A stretch of 57,438 nt of DNA, taken from positions 221,810-279,247 of the forward strand of contig NZ_WPCU01000005.1 of the NCBI RefSeq assembly GCF_009742705.1, read 5' to 3'. A program made the position numbers and the translations under genes. Source of the stretch: Auraticoccus cholistanensis. Its GTDB lineage: Bacteria > Actinomycetota > Actinomycetes > Propionibacteriales > Propionibacteriaceae. Every line of letters begins with the position of its first letter. The first letter of the stretch is position 1. Shown in pieces: positions 7,390-15,248 of the stretch. The notes under the pieces are model-generated. The model was not told where the DNA came from, made no database searches, and saw only the letters and a list, made by a program, of their open reading frames with translations.

Positions 7390-8601
7390 ATGAGCAGCGC
7401 CTACCTCTACGACGCCGTGCGGACGCCCTTCGGCCGGCTCGGGGGCGCGCTCGCGCCGGTGCGACCCGACGACCTGGCCGCGGGCACCCTGTCGGCCCTC
7501 GCGGCGCGCTCGCCGGCCCTCGACCCGGCCGAGGTCGGCGACGTGGTGTGGGGCTGCGCCAACGGCGCCGGCGAGGACAACCGCAACGTCGGCCGGATGG
7601 CGGTGCTGCTGGCGGGCTGGCCGGTGGGGGTGCCGGCGACCACGGTGAACCGGCTGTGCGGCTCGAGCCTCGACGCGGTGGTGCAGGCCTCGCGGACCGT
7701 CGAGACCGGCGACGCCGAGGTGGTGGTGGCCGGCGGGGTCGAGTCGATGTCGCGGGCCCCGTGGGTGCTGCCCAAGCCCGAGCGCGGCTACTCCACGCAG
7801 GACGTGGCCGCGGTCTCGACGACGCTGGGCTGGCGGCTGGTGAACCCTCGCATGCCGGCGGAGTGGACGGTCTCCCTCGGCGAGGCCAACGAGCAGGTGG
7901 CCGAGGAGCTGGGCATCGCGCGGGAGCGCCAGGACGAGTTCGCGCTCCGCTCCCACCGGCTCGCCGCCCGGGCCTGGGAGGGCGGCTGCTACGACCCCTG
8001 GACGGTCGAGCCCTGCACGACCGGAGTGGGGGGCGCCGGGCTGCGCCGCGACGAGGGGGTCCGCCCCGACACCACCGCGGAGGCGCTGGCCGCGCTGCGA
8101 CCGGTGTTCCGCCCGGGCGGGACGATCACCGCGGGCAACGCCTCGCCGCTGAGCGACGGCGCGGCCGCGGTGCTGCTCGGCTCGGCGGCCGCCTCCCGGC
8201 GTCTGGGTCGCGAGCCGCTCGCCCGGGTCGCCGGCCGGGGGGTGCACGCCGTCGAGCCGCAGCGCTTCGGCCTGGCCCCGGTCGAGGCCGCCCGCCGGGC
8301 GCTGCGGTCGGCGGGCATCGGCTGGTCCCAGGTGTCGGCCGTCGAGCTCAACGAGGCCTTCGCCGCCCAGTCGCTGGCCTGCGTCGACGCCTGGCTGGCC
8401 GACGGCCTCGCCGACCCCGAGCTGGTCAACGCCTGGGGCGGCGCGATCGCGATCGGGCACCCGCTGGGCGCGTCAGGCGCCCGGCTGGTCGGCACCCTCG
8501 CCGCCCGGCTGTCGGCCTCGGGCGGGCGCTGGGGCGTCGCCGCCCTCTGCATCGGCGTGGGCCAGGCGCTCGCCGTGGTGCTGGAGAACGTCCGGGCCTG
8601 A
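7390..8601 (+). CDS. Thiolase (acetyl-CoA C-acyltransferase, PcaF-like)
   Basis: A 403-residue thiolase that cleaves or forms 3-oxoacyl-CoA. The nucleophile is C90 in VNRLCGSS. NEAFAAQSLA, the His in GGAIAIGHPLGASG and the second Cys in ALCIGVGQ complete the active site. The usual CIGGGQG is CIGVGQA here, a mild change next to the catalytic cysteine. Sequence character (GAGEDNRNV, NPRMPAEWTVSLGE) is closest, from memory, to 3-oxoadipyl-CoA thiolases of actinobacteria. No other beta-ketoadipate genes are present, so a role in aromatic breakdown is unproven. ATG at 7390 directly follows a CGGAGG sequence. It is transcribed divergently from the dehydrogenase gene. Confidence 0.9.
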   Translation: MSSAYLYDAVRTPFGRLGGALAPVRPDDLAAGTLSALAARSPALDPAEVGDVVWGCANGAGEDNRNVGRMAVLLAGWPVGVPATTVNRLCGSSLDAVVQASRTVETGDAEVVVAGGVESMSRAPWVLPKPERGYSTQDVAAVSTTLGWRLVNPRMPAEWTVSLGEANEQVAEELGIARERQDEFALRSHRLAARAWEGGCYDPWTVEPCTTGVGGAGLRRDEGVRPDTTAEALAALRPVFRPGGTITAGNASPLSDGAAAVLLGSAAASRRLGREPLARVAGRGVHAVEPQRFGLAPVEAARRALRSAGIGWSQVSAVELNEAFAAQSLACVDAWLADGLADPELVNAWGGAIAIGHPLGASGARLVGTLAARLSASGGRWGVAALCIGVGQALAVVLENVRA

Positions 8602-8725
8602 GCCGCGGCCGTCCCGGCCAGAGCCCCGACCGAGCCAGCTCGACACCGACCAGCTCGGCTGCTGCGCGGTGCCCCGGACGGAGGCCGAGCTGCGTGCCTA
8701 CGGGCACCGGTCGGGTGGTCCGGCC

Positions 8726-8745
8726 GGCCTCAGGACCCTGAGGCC
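8726..8745. terminator. Convergent terminator hairpin between thiolase and sigma factor genes
   Basis: GGCCTCAG (8726-8733), loop GACC, CTGAGGCC (8738-8745) is a perfect 8-bp stem that spans the stop codon of the ECF sigma gene. It can serve both converging transcripts. Confidence 0.55.
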
Positions 8746-10055
8746 CGACGTGTCCACTCCTCGGAGCGGGCACGCAGCAGCGACCGCTCGGCCTCGTTGC
8801 CGCAGCGCCCGAGGGCCAGCTCGAGGGCCTGCCGGGCCTCGGCCAACGCTCCGGTGCGGGCCAGCAGCTCGGCGCGGACCGCGGGGAGCCGGTGGCTGTG
8901 CCCCAGCTGCCGGTCGAGCCCCTCGAGGGCGGCCAGGCCGGCCGCCGGGCCGTCGCTCTCGGCCACCGCGACAGCCCGGGCCAGCCGGGCCGACGGGTTG
9001 TCGTCCAGGTCGAGCAGCTGGTCGTAGCAGGAGACGATGCGGTCCCAGCGGGTGTCCTCGGCGCGGCGGGCCACCGCGTGCTCGGCGGCCACCCGGGCCT
9101 GCAGCAGGTAGGAGGCGGTGGGGACACCGACCGGCCCGCTCAGCGGCGCCGAGGTGAGCAGCGCGAGCGCCTCGTCGATCTCGTCCCGGTGCCAGCGGCT
9201 GCGGTCCTGCTCGGGCAGCAGCACCGGGCGCCCGTCGGACCCGGTGCGGGCGTCGCGGCGGGAGTGCTGCAGCAGCATCAGCGCGAGCAGCGCCACCAGA
9301 ACCGGCTCGCCCGGGCGCAGGCCCAGCACCACCCGGACCAGCCTGACGGCCTCGCCGGCCAGCTCGGTGCGGACCACGTCGGCTCCGCTGCCGGGGGCGT
9401 AGCCGGCGGTGAAGGCCAGGTAGGCGGTCTGGGCGACGGCCTCCAGCCGAGCCGGCAGGACGTCGGCCGAGGGCACCGCGAAGGGGATCCCGGCGGCCAC
9501 GACCTTCTTCTTGGCCCGGGTGATCCGGGCGGCCATCGTCGCCTCGGGGACCAGGAACAGCCGGGCGACGTCGCCGGTGGGGACGCCCAGCACCAGCCGC
9601 AGCGTCAGCGCGCTGGCCGCCGCCGGGTCCAGCGCGGGGTGGGTGCACATCAGCACCAGCCGCAGCAGGCCGTCCTCGACCAGCCCACCGGGGTCGGCGC
9701 GCACCGTCGTGCTCCGGGTCTCGTCCTCCACGGCCAGCAGCGGTGCCTTGCGCTGCGCCACGGCCTCGGCGCGCAGCCGGTCCAGCACCCGGCGGCGGGC
9801 GGAGGTGTGCAGCCAGCTGGCCGGGTTGGCCGGGACCCCGTCGGTCGGCCACCGACGTGCCGCGGCCTCGACCGCGTCGGCCAGGGCGTCCTCGACCAGG
9901 TCGAGCCGGCGGAAGCGCCCGAGCAGCTGGGAGGTCAGGGACCCCCACTCGGCGCGGACCACGGCGGCCAGCACGTCGGTGGCCGCGAGCCCGGACGGTT
10001 CGGCCCGATGCCGTCCTGCTGGGCCGTCGTCGGCCGGGGTGGCCGGGACGCTCAT
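8730..10055 (-). CDS. ECF42-type RNA polymerase sigma factor with C-terminal TPR-like extension
   Basis: A 441-residue sigma factor of the ECF42 group (SigJ/YlaC-like core plus DUF6596). The sigma2 region is at about residues 28-95 (LLGRFRRLDLVEDALADAVE, WLHTSARRRVLDRLR). Sigma4 follows at about 130-180 (LRLVLGVPTGDVARLF, then ATMAARITRAKKKV). The long C-terminal region carries the group's hallmark (NPSARLARAVAVAE, then GPAAGLAAL) and helical repeats that replace an anti-sigma factor. ATG at 10055 follows AGGAGGAGA. ECF42 genes normally sit next to DGPF/YCII genes; none is adjacent here, but one with a matching promoter lies at 17655. Function in stress or multidrug response is only suggested by the family. 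Confidence 0.9.
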   Translation of the reverse strand: MSVPATPADDGPAGRHRAEPSGLAATDVLAAVVRAEWGSLTSQLLGRFRRLDLVEDALADAVEAAARRWPTDGVPANPASWLHTSARRRVLDRLRAEAVAQRKAPLLAVEDETRSTTVRADPGGLVEDGLLRLVLMCTHPALDPAAASALTLRLVLGVPTGDVARLFLVPEATMAARITRAKKKVVAAGIPFAVPSADVLPARLEAVAQTAYLAFTAGYAPGSGADVVRTELAGEAVRLVRVVLGLRPGEPVLVALLALMLLQHSRRDARTGSDGRPVLLPEQDRSRWHRDEIDEALALLTSAPLSGPVGVPTASYLLQARVAAEHAVARRAEDTRWDRIVSCYDQLLDLDDNPSARLARAVAVAESDGPAAGLAALEGLDRQLGHSHRLPAVRAELLARTGALAEARQALELALGRCGNEAERSLLRARSEEWTRRASGS

Positions 10056-10180
10056 GGCTCTCCTCCTGGTCGACGACCTGGGGCCATCGCACCACACCCG
10101 TCCACCCGCAGGCGACGGCCGGCGGGACGCGGCGGCGGTGGCAGCACCGTCGTGTCGGTGCCGCGGTCGATACTGCTGCT

Positions 10181-10981
10181 GTGGGAGAGGTGATCGCGAC
10201 CCGACGGCGCGCCGGGTGGGTGGAGGTGCAGGCCGCCCTGGCCGCCGGCGTCCAGGCGCGCAGCACCGCGGTGTCGGTGGCGACGATCCTCGTCGCGTGG
10301 CTGGCCGGCGTGGGCGGCGCGCTGTCCTCCCAGCTGCCCCGGCACAGCTGGCTGCTGCTGTGGGTCTCGGTCGGGCTGGGTCTGGTGGCGGCGGTGCTCG
10401 AGGGGCTCAACGCCTGGGCGCGGCGCCAGGCCGACGAGGCGCAGCGGGAGGAGGCGGCCCGGCTGGGGATGGCGGTCAAGGACGGGCTGCGTCCGGTCGC
10501 GGAGCTGATCGCCCAGATGCCGCAGGCGAACCGGGTGGAGCGGGAGCGGCTGCTCGGCATGGTGGCGCTGCAGTCCACCGCCGGCATCCACCTGCTGTTC
10601 TTCCAGATCCCCGGCGTCCGGGCCGTGGTCTACCAGCTGGACGCTGCGGGGGACCGGCTCGAGCACATCGCCTACCACGGCCGCGGTGAGACGCCGGGGA
10701 CGTTCGAGCGCCGCCCGGGTGGGCGTCCGGACCCGGCCTTTCAGGCGCTGGCCGACAACCGCACCCGGGTGGTGGCCGACGTGGCCGCCGAGCCGAGCGA
10801 GCGCGGGGCCGACCGCGGCTACCGGACCTACATCGCGGTGCCGGTGGTCACCGGGCACGTCCCGCACGGGATGCTGACGGTGGACGCGCCGGAGCCCTCG
10901 GTCTTCACCGACACCGACGTGGCGGTGGCCGAGTTCACCGCCGAGTTGCTGGCGGTGGCCTTCGCCGAGGCGGCCCGGTGA
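10181..10981 (+). CDS. Membrane-anchored GAF domain protein
   Basis: A 266-residue protein with two transmembrane segments at about residues 24-42 and 54-72 (VATILVAWLAG; LLLWVSVGLGLVAAVLEGL), a charged helical linker and a C-terminal GAF-like sensor domain at about 100-265 (VVYQLDAAGDRLEHIAYHG, TYIAVPVV, GMLTVDAPEPSVF). It has no kinase, cyclase or DNA-binding output domain, so it may bind a small ligand and act through a partner. The start is GTG 10181 or GTG 10190; GATACT 8 nt before 10181 could be a -10 of a leaderless message. It is divergent from the ECF42 sigma gene with a 125-bp gap. Confidence 0.72.
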   Translation: MGEVIATRRRAGWVEVQAALAAGVQARSTAVSVATILVAWLAGVGGALSSQLPRHSWLLLWVSVGLGLVAAVLEGLNAWARRQADEAQREEAARLGMAVKDGLRPVAELIAQMPQANRVERERLLGMVALQSTAGIHLLFFQIPGVRAVVYQLDAAGDRLEHIAYHGRGETPGTFERRPGGRPDPAFQALADNRTRVVADVAAEPSERGADRGYRTYIAVPVVTGHVPHGMLTVDAPEPSVFTDTDVAVAEFTAELLAVAFAEAAR

Positions 10982-11053
10982 CGACGGAGCTGTCAGAGGT
11001 CGCTGCCAGGATGGCGGCGTATCATCCGAGGTGTCAGCGAGGAGGTGGTCCGG

Positions 11054-11206
11054 GTGTCCCTCACCATCAGGAACCCGAAGGTCGTCGAGCTCCGTGAGCT
11101 GAGCCCGAGCGAGATGGAGCGGATCCGTCGAGAGGCCCAGCAGCAGGCCCGCTCCGAGGAGCGCACGCTCATCATGCGGCGCATGCGCGCCCGGCTGGCC
11201 AGCTGA
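11054..11206 (+). CDS. Small antitoxin-like protein (VapB/Rv0623-type N-terminus), orphan
   Basis: A 50-residue basic, helical protein. The start GTG at 11054 follows a GAGGAGG ribosome binding site with a 9-nt gap. Its N-terminus MSLTIRNPKVVELREL resembles VapB antitoxins of the PSK transcription-factor type, which begin with a similar strand and a di-residue NP. The rest is an Arg/Glu/Gln-rich helix (residues 18-48). No VapC/PIN toxin follows: the next gene is on the other strand. It may be an orphan antitoxin, a remnant or an unrelated small DNA-binding protein. The ribosome binding site and clean stop support a real gene; the family call is tentative. Confidence 0.5.
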   Translation: MSLTIRNPKVVELRELSPSEMERIRREAQQQARSEERTLIMRRMRARLAS

Positions 11207-11227
11207 CGAGCCCGCCGGCTCCGCGCC

Positions 11228-11812
11228 TCAGGGGCGGAGCACCTCGCTGTCGCCCCGCCGGTGCGCGTGGTCGCCGTCGTGGTCGAAGATGGTCAGGATC
11301 TCGACCGGGCCCTCGTGCGCGCCGATGGAGTGCGGCTCCATCGTCGAGAACTCGGCCGCCTGTCCCGGCTTCACCAGGATGACCCGCTCGCCCAGCCGCA
11401 GCCGCGCCGTCCCCGACAGCACCGTGAACCACTCCCGACCCGGGTGCACCCGCAGCTGGTCGGTGGCGTGGGCGGGGGTGATCCGCATCTTCGCCACCGT
11501 GATGCCGTGCAGCGCCCGCTCGGAGGAGAGCAGCCAGGTGGTCAGCCCCTCGCTGACGTCGGGCTCGGGCCGGATCACCACGTCCTCGTCCTCGGTGGCC
11601 TCCACCAGCTGGTCCAGGGTGGTGCCCAGCGCCCGCGCGATGGGGACCAGCTGGTCCAGGGCGATGCGGCGGTGCCCGGTCTCGATCCGGCTGAGGGTCG
11701 ACGGGCTGAGGTAGCAGCGGGCGGCCAGGGCGTCGAGCGACCATCCCCGGGCCAGCCGCAGCCCCCGGATGCGTTGGCGGATGACGGTGTCGAGAGCCAC
11801 TTCTTGCGTCAT
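11228..11812 (-). CDS. XRE-family transcriptional regulator with C-terminal cupin domain
   Basis: A 194-residue regulator. The helix-turn-helix lies at residues 8-65 (IRGLRLARGWSLDALAARC, LSPSTLSRIETG) and a cupin barrel at about 110-180 (LRVHPGREWFTVLSG, EPHSIGAHEGPVE), which should bind a small effector or metal. It is divergent from the thioredoxin-reductase-like gene, an arrangement common for this regulator type, so it probably controls that gene and itself. The ATG at 11812 lies inside a perfect inverted repeat. An in-frame ATG 27 bp further upstream is possible, but the candidate -10 TACACT just before 11812 favours a leaderless start there. Confidence 0.85.
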   Translation of the reverse strand: MTQEVALDTVIRQRIRGLRLARGWSLDALAARCYLSPSTLSRIETGHRRIALDQLVPIARALGTTLDQLVEATEDEDVVIRPEPDVSEGLTTWLLSSERALHGITVAKMRITPAHATDQLRVHPGREWFTVLSGTARLRLGERVILVKPGQAAEFSTMEPHSIGAHEGPVEILTIFDHDGDHAHRRGDSEVLRP

Positions 11813-11820
11813 GCGCAAGA
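11802..11820. promoter_or_regulatory. Perfect dyad over the XRE-cupin start codon, candidate operator
   Basis: TCTTGCG (11802-11808), a 5-nt spacer and CGCAAGA (11814-11820) form a perfect 7-bp dyad that overlaps the regulator's start codon and faces the divergent flavoprotein gene. TACACT on the minus strand just upstream is a candidate -10. Autoregulation by the XRE-cupin protein is the simplest reading. Confidence 0.55.
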
Positions 11821-12037
11821 GTGTATGTTCCCGGCGCACAGCATGGCTACCGTGGTGACGTGACCGGGGCGAAGTCCCGGGCCGTCGTCGGCGGGCTCGC
11901 CCGGACGTCCGGGCGGTTCGGGGTACAGGGCAGCCGAGGACGGGCCGCCCGTCGCGGTCACGCCACCGACCACCACCGGGAGCACGTCCTTCCGACCGGG
12001 ACCCAGAGCGTCCCGGGCACGACCTGAGGAGTCAGCC

Positions 12038-12997
12038 ATGGACACCACCCACGACGTCGTCATCGTCGGCGGGGGACCGGCGGGGCTCAGCGCCGCCGTC
12101 GCCCTGGCGCGGTCGCTGCGTCGCACCGTCGTCGTCGACGCGGGCGAGGCCCGCAACGCCCCCGCCGCCCACGCCCACAACCTGCTCGGCCGCGAGGCGG
12201 TGCCGCCGCTGGAGCTGCTGGCCGAGGGCCGCCGGGAGGCGGAGCGCTACGGCGCCGAGGTGGTGCACGACCGCGCGGTCGCCGCCGGCCGGGACGGCGA
12301 CGTGCTGACGGTGCGGCTGGCCGGCGGCCGGGAGCTGCGGGCGCGCCGGCTCGTGCTCGCCACCGGGCTGGTGGACGGCCTGCCGGAGCTGCCGGGGGTG
12401 CGCGAGCACTGGGGCAGCGACGTGCTCCACTGCCCGTACTGCCACGGCTACGAGTTCCGCGACCGGCGGCTGCTCGTGCTCGGCCGCGACGAGCGGAGCG
12501 TGCACCAGGCGCTGCTCTTCCGCCAGGTCAGCCCCGACGTGACGCTGCTGCGGCACACCATGCCCGAGATCGACGAGGACGAGCTCGAGATGCTCGCCGC
12601 CCGCGACGTCGAGGTGGTCGACGGGGCGGTGGCCCGGCTCCGCACGGAGGACGGGAGGCTGGCCGGCGTCGAGCTCGAGGACGGCCGGGTGCTGCCCGCC
12701 GACGGCGTGGTGGTGGCGCCGACCTTCTCCGCCCGCACGGAGCTGTTCGAGCAGCTCGGCGGCGTGGCGACCCCGCATCCCATGGGCGGCACCTTCATCC
12801 ACTCCGAGGGCGGCCGCACCGACGTCCCCGGGGTCTGGGCGGTCGGCAACGCCAGCAACCTCAGCGCGATGGTGGCCTCCTCCAGCGCCGAGGGGCTGCT
12901 CGCCGGGGCCATGATCAACGCCGAGCTGGTCGAGGAGGACGTCCGCGCCGCCCGCGAGCAGCGCGCCGCGGCACCGGTCGCCGCCCACGCCGGCTGA
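12038..12997 (+). CDS. Thioredoxin-reductase-like flavoprotein with CPYC motif
   Basis: A 319-residue FAD-dependent oxidoreductase with the two-domain fold of thioredoxin reductase. The FAD loop is GGGPAGLSAA (residues 11-20). The redox pair is C132/C135 in HCPYCHGYEF, and WAVGNASNLSAMV is the C-terminal FAD-binding segment. The NAD(P)H-binding loop is degenerate: LLVLGRDERSVHQAL has no GxGxxA, so reduction by NADPH in the standard way is uncertain. No thioredoxin gene is nearby. ATG at 12038 follows GAGGAG. It is divergent from the XRE-cupin regulator with a 225-bp gap. Small-molecule disulfide oxidation or reduction is an alternative to thioredoxin reduction. Confidence 0.86.
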   Translation: MDTTHDVVIVGGGPAGLSAAVALARSLRRTVVVDAGEARNAPAAHAHNLLGREAVPPLELLAEGRREAERYGAEVVHDRAVAAGRDGDVLTVRLAGGRELRARRLVLATGLVDGLPELPGVREHWGSDVLHCPYCHGYEFRDRRLLVLGRDERSVHQALLFRQVSPDVTLLRHTMPEIDEDELEMLAARDVEVVDGAVARLRTEDGRLAGVELEDGRVLPADGVVVAPTFSARTELFEQLGGVATPHPMGGTFIHSEGGRTDVPGVWAVGNASNLSAMVASSSAEGLLAGAMINAELVEEDVRAAREQRAAAPVAAHAG

Positions 12998-13016
12998 TCC
13001 CGCTGCCGGCCGGAGA

Positions 13017-13057
13017 GTCGGCTCCGGACCGCTGCGTGCCGCGGCTCCGGAGCCGAC
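13017..13057 (+). terminator. Long terminator hairpin after the flavoprotein gene
   Basis: GTCGGCTCCGGA (13017-13028) pairs perfectly with 13046-13057, and an inner CCGC/GCGG pair (13029-13032, 13041-13044) extends the stem. It starts 20 bp after the stop of the flavoprotein gene. Confidence 0.72.
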
Positions 13058-13084
13058 CGTTCGGCCGCGGTCGGGCGCTGCGGC

Positions 13085-13090
13085 TAGGCT
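13085..13090 (+). promoter_or_regulatory. -10 element of the Mtd1-like gene, leaderless type
   Basis: TAGGCT ends 8 nt before the GTG at 13099. No Shine-Dalgarno sequence is present in the gap, so transcription probably starts at or next to the start codon. Confidence 0.5.
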
Positions 13091-13098
13091 CACCGCCC

Positions 13099-14013
13099 GT
13101 GGAGCCAGCGATCCGGACGACCGTCGTCGACCCCAGCGAGGTGGCCGAGCGCTTCCGCGCCGACATCCGCGAGCAGGTCCGCGAGCGGGGACGACGGCTG
13201 CGGATCGTCGGGCTGCTGACCCAGCAGGAGGGCCCGGCGCGCACCTACGCCCAGTACGCCCGCCGCGGTGCGGAGAACGTCGGCATGGAGATGGAGCTGT
13301 GGGAGCTCGCGCCCCGCGACGTGCTGGCCGCCATCCGCCGCGCCAACGAGGACGAGACCGTCGACGGCATCTTCCTGTACTACCCGCTGGTGGACCCCGC
13401 CGAGGACCGCTGGCTGCGCGAGCTGGTGGATCCGCGCAAGGACGTCGAGGGCATGCACTCCTTCTGGAGCCGGCTGCTCTACGAGAACCGCCGCTACCTG
13501 GACGAGGAGCGCACCCGCCGCACGATCGTGCCCTGCACGCCGCTGGCCATCCTCAAGCTGCTGGACGAGACGGGGCTGCGTCGCCAGGGGGTGCAGGCCC
13601 CGCTGGAGGGCGTCACCGCCTGCGTCATCAACCGCAGCGAGGTGGTGGGGCGTCCGCTGTCGGCCATGCTCGCCAACGACGGCGCCACCGTGGTCTCCCT
13701 CGACCTGACCGGGTCGGTCGTCTTCGACCCGGCGATCGGGCGGCACACCCACTCGGTGCGCGACGCCGAGATCACCCGGGCGCAGGCCCTGGCCGGTGCC
13801 GACGTGGTGATCACGGGCGTGCCCTCCCGGGAGTTCCCGCTGGTGACCGCGGCGGAGATCGCCGAGGGGGCGATCTGCGTCAACTTCTCCCAGTTCCGCA
13901 ACTTCGACGACTCGATCATGGGTCGGGCGTCGGCCTTCGTGCCGCGGGTGGGTCCGATGACCGTGACCATGGCCACCCGCAACCTGCTGCGGCTCGTGGA
14001 GCTGCAGGGCTGA
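13099..14013 (+). CDS. Eukaryote-like NAD-dependent 5,10-methylenetetrahydrofolate dehydrogenase (Mtd1/FolD superfamily)
   Basis: A 304-residue FolD-fold enzyme that should oxidise methylenetetrahydrofolate. It matches, from memory, yeast Mtd1 far better than bacterial FolD: DGIFLYYPLVDPAEDRWL near residue 87, KDVEG, LYENRRYLDEE, PCTPLAILKLL, CVINRSEVVGRPLSAMLAND and DVVITGVPS. In FolD the catalytic lysine sits in YVxxK; here Y50 is followed by AQYARR, so position 54 is alanine. That predicts loss of cyclohydrolase activity and a monofunctional dehydrogenase, as in Mtd1. The RSEVVGRP loop is the cofactor region. GTG at 13099 was chosen from the -10 eight bases upstream. It is flanked by terminators, so it is monocistronic. 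Confidence 0.85.
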   Translation: MEPAIRTTVVDPSEVAERFRADIREQVRERGRRLRIVGLLTQQEGPARTYAQYARRGAENVGMEMELWELAPRDVLAAIRRANEDETVDGIFLYYPLVDPAEDRWLRELVDPRKDVEGMHSFWSRLLYENRRYLDEERTRRTIVPCTPLAILKLLDETGLRRQGVQAPLEGVTACVINRSEVVGRPLSAMLANDGATVVSLDLTGSVVFDPAIGRHTHSVRDAEITRAQALAGADVVITGVPSREFPLVTAAEIAEGAICVNFSQFRNFDDSIMGRASAFVPRVGPMTVTMATRNLLRLVELQG

Positions 14014-14082
14014 GCCGGGAGGAAACCCGCACGACCGGACGGCCACCGCTCCCGCGGTGCGTCAGCGCGGGCGGCCGTGCGG

Positions 14083-14110
14083 GCCGGCCCACCGGTCGGG
14101 CGGCTTTTCT
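14083..14110 (+). terminator. Rho-independent terminator with T tract after the Mtd1-like gene
   Basis: GCCGGCCC (14083-14090), a 7-nt loop and GGGCGGC (14098-14104) form a stem with one bulge, followed directly by TTTTCT. It is one of the few hairpins in the window with a T run. Confidence 0.62.
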
Positions 14111-14111
14111 C

Positions 14112-14834
14112 TCACTCCCCGCCGGCGGTGTGGTCCTGGCAGCAGGAGCAGCCGCTCCCGCAGCCCGCCGGCGGGTCGGCCAGCACGGTCGTCGGTGCGG
14201 CGCAGCAGCTGTCGCCCCGCCAGGCCTCGAGCCCCTCCTTGACCGCGACGGCGGCGATCACCAGCGCCACCACCGGGTCGGCCCAGGTCCAGCCCAGGGT
14301 GGCGTTGAGCAGCAGCCCGACGAGCAGCACCCCGGACAGGTAGGTGCACAGCAGCGTCTGCTTGGAGTCGGCCACCGCCGTGGCCGATCCCAGCTCCCGC
14401 CCGGCGCGACGCTGGGCGTAGGAGAGCAGCGGCATCACCGCGAGCGAGACGGCCGCGAGCACGATGCCCACCACGGACTCCTCGGCGGACCGGCCACCGG
14501 CCAGGCTCCGCAGCGAGTCGACGGTCACGTAGCCGGCGAGGGCGAAGAAGGACAGCGCGATGATCCGCAGCGCGCGCCGCTCGCGGTGCTCGCGGACGTC
14601 GTGGTCACGGGCGGAGAACTGCCAGGCCACCGCGGCGGCGGAGGCCACCTCGACGACGGAGTCGAGCCCGAAGCCGATCAGCGCCGTGGAGGAGGCCCAC
14701 GCGCCGGCGGTGACGGCGACGACCGCCTCGACGGCGTTGTAGCCGATGGTCACCGCCACCAGCAGCCGCACCCGACGGACCAGCTGGTCGCGGCGTCCCG
14801 GGGTCAGCAGCGACCCGGTGGCGAGGACGCTCAC
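14112..14834 (-). CDS. Cation diffusion facilitator (CDF) metal exporter with cysteine-rich tail
   Basis: A 240-residue transporter with six transmembrane segments. Membrane metal-site residues are in helix 2 (GFGLDSVVE, near residue 55) and helix 5 (ADPVVALVIA, near 185). The usual cytoplasmic C-terminal domain is replaced by a short Cys-rich tail (CCAAP, then CGSGCSCC) that probably binds metal. The family exports Zn, Cd, Co or Fe by proton antiport. The start GTG at 14834 overlaps the stop of the CmtR-like regulator by 4 bp, so the two form an operon. Given the regulator's cysteine pattern, Cd/Pb or Zn efflux is the best guess. Family is clear; the metal is inference. Confidence 0.9.
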   Translation of the reverse strand: MSVLATGSLLTPGRRDQLVRRVRLLVAVTIGYNAVEAVVAVTAGAWASSTALIGFGLDSVVEVASAAAVAWQFSARDHDVREHRERRALRIIALSFFALAGYVTVDSLRSLAGGRSAEESVVGIVLAAVSLAVMPLLSYAQRRAGRELGSATAVADSKQTLLCTYLSGVLLVGLLLNATLGWTWADPVVALVIAAVAVKEGLEAWRGDSCCAAPTTVLADPPAGCGSGCSCCQDHTAGGE

Positions 14835-15238
14835 CGGGCCCCGGCAGCCGGGGGCGCCGTGACCGCGGGACTGCCCAGCTGGTCCGCGCCGTACGTCGGG
14901 CAGAGCGTCACGGCGTCGCGGGTGACGGCCAGCAGCCGCTCCGCCGCGGCGAGTAGGTCGGTGAGCTCAGCCGGGACCGCGAGGGAGTACAGCGACGCCC
15001 GGCCCACGGTGCGGGAGGTGACCAGCCCGCAGTCGCGCAGGCAGGCCAGGTGCGCCGAGGTGGTGCTCTGCGCCAGTCCCACGTGGGCGGTGAGATCGAC
15101 CACCCGGTGCTCGCCGAGCGCGAGCCGGCGCAGGATCTTCAGGCGAGCCGGGTCCGACAGGCTCGAGAACAGGCACACCGCCGCGGTCGGGCTCACCTCG
15201 GCCGAGGACGCCGCCTCCGCCAGGATCTCAGATTCCAT
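14831..15238 (-). CDS. ArsR-family metal sensor of CmtR type
   Basis: A 135-residue winged-helix repressor. The ArsR core runs from residue 24 to 90 (LSDPARLKILRRL, then STTSAHLACLRDCGLV). C66 and C70 lie in the recognition helix with CxxxC spacing and C113 lies in the C-terminal tail (TLCPTYG). This matches the Cys57, Cys61 and Cys102 layout of Mycobacterium tuberculosis CmtR, a Cd/Pb sensor that leaves DNA on metal binding. It overlaps the CDF exporter gene by 4 bp. A TTGACT -35, TGTCAT -10 and dyad lie just upstream, consistent with autoregulation. ATG at 15238 gives the natural family length. Confidence 0.87.
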   Translation of the reverse strand: MESEILAEAASSAEVSPTAAVCLFSSLSDPARLKILRRLALGEHRVVDLTAHVGLAQSTTSAHLACLRDCGLVTSRTVGRASLYSLAVPAELTDLLAAAERLLAVTRDAVTLCPTYGADQLGSPAVTAPPAAGAR

Positions 15239-15248
15239 CGTCACAGGG

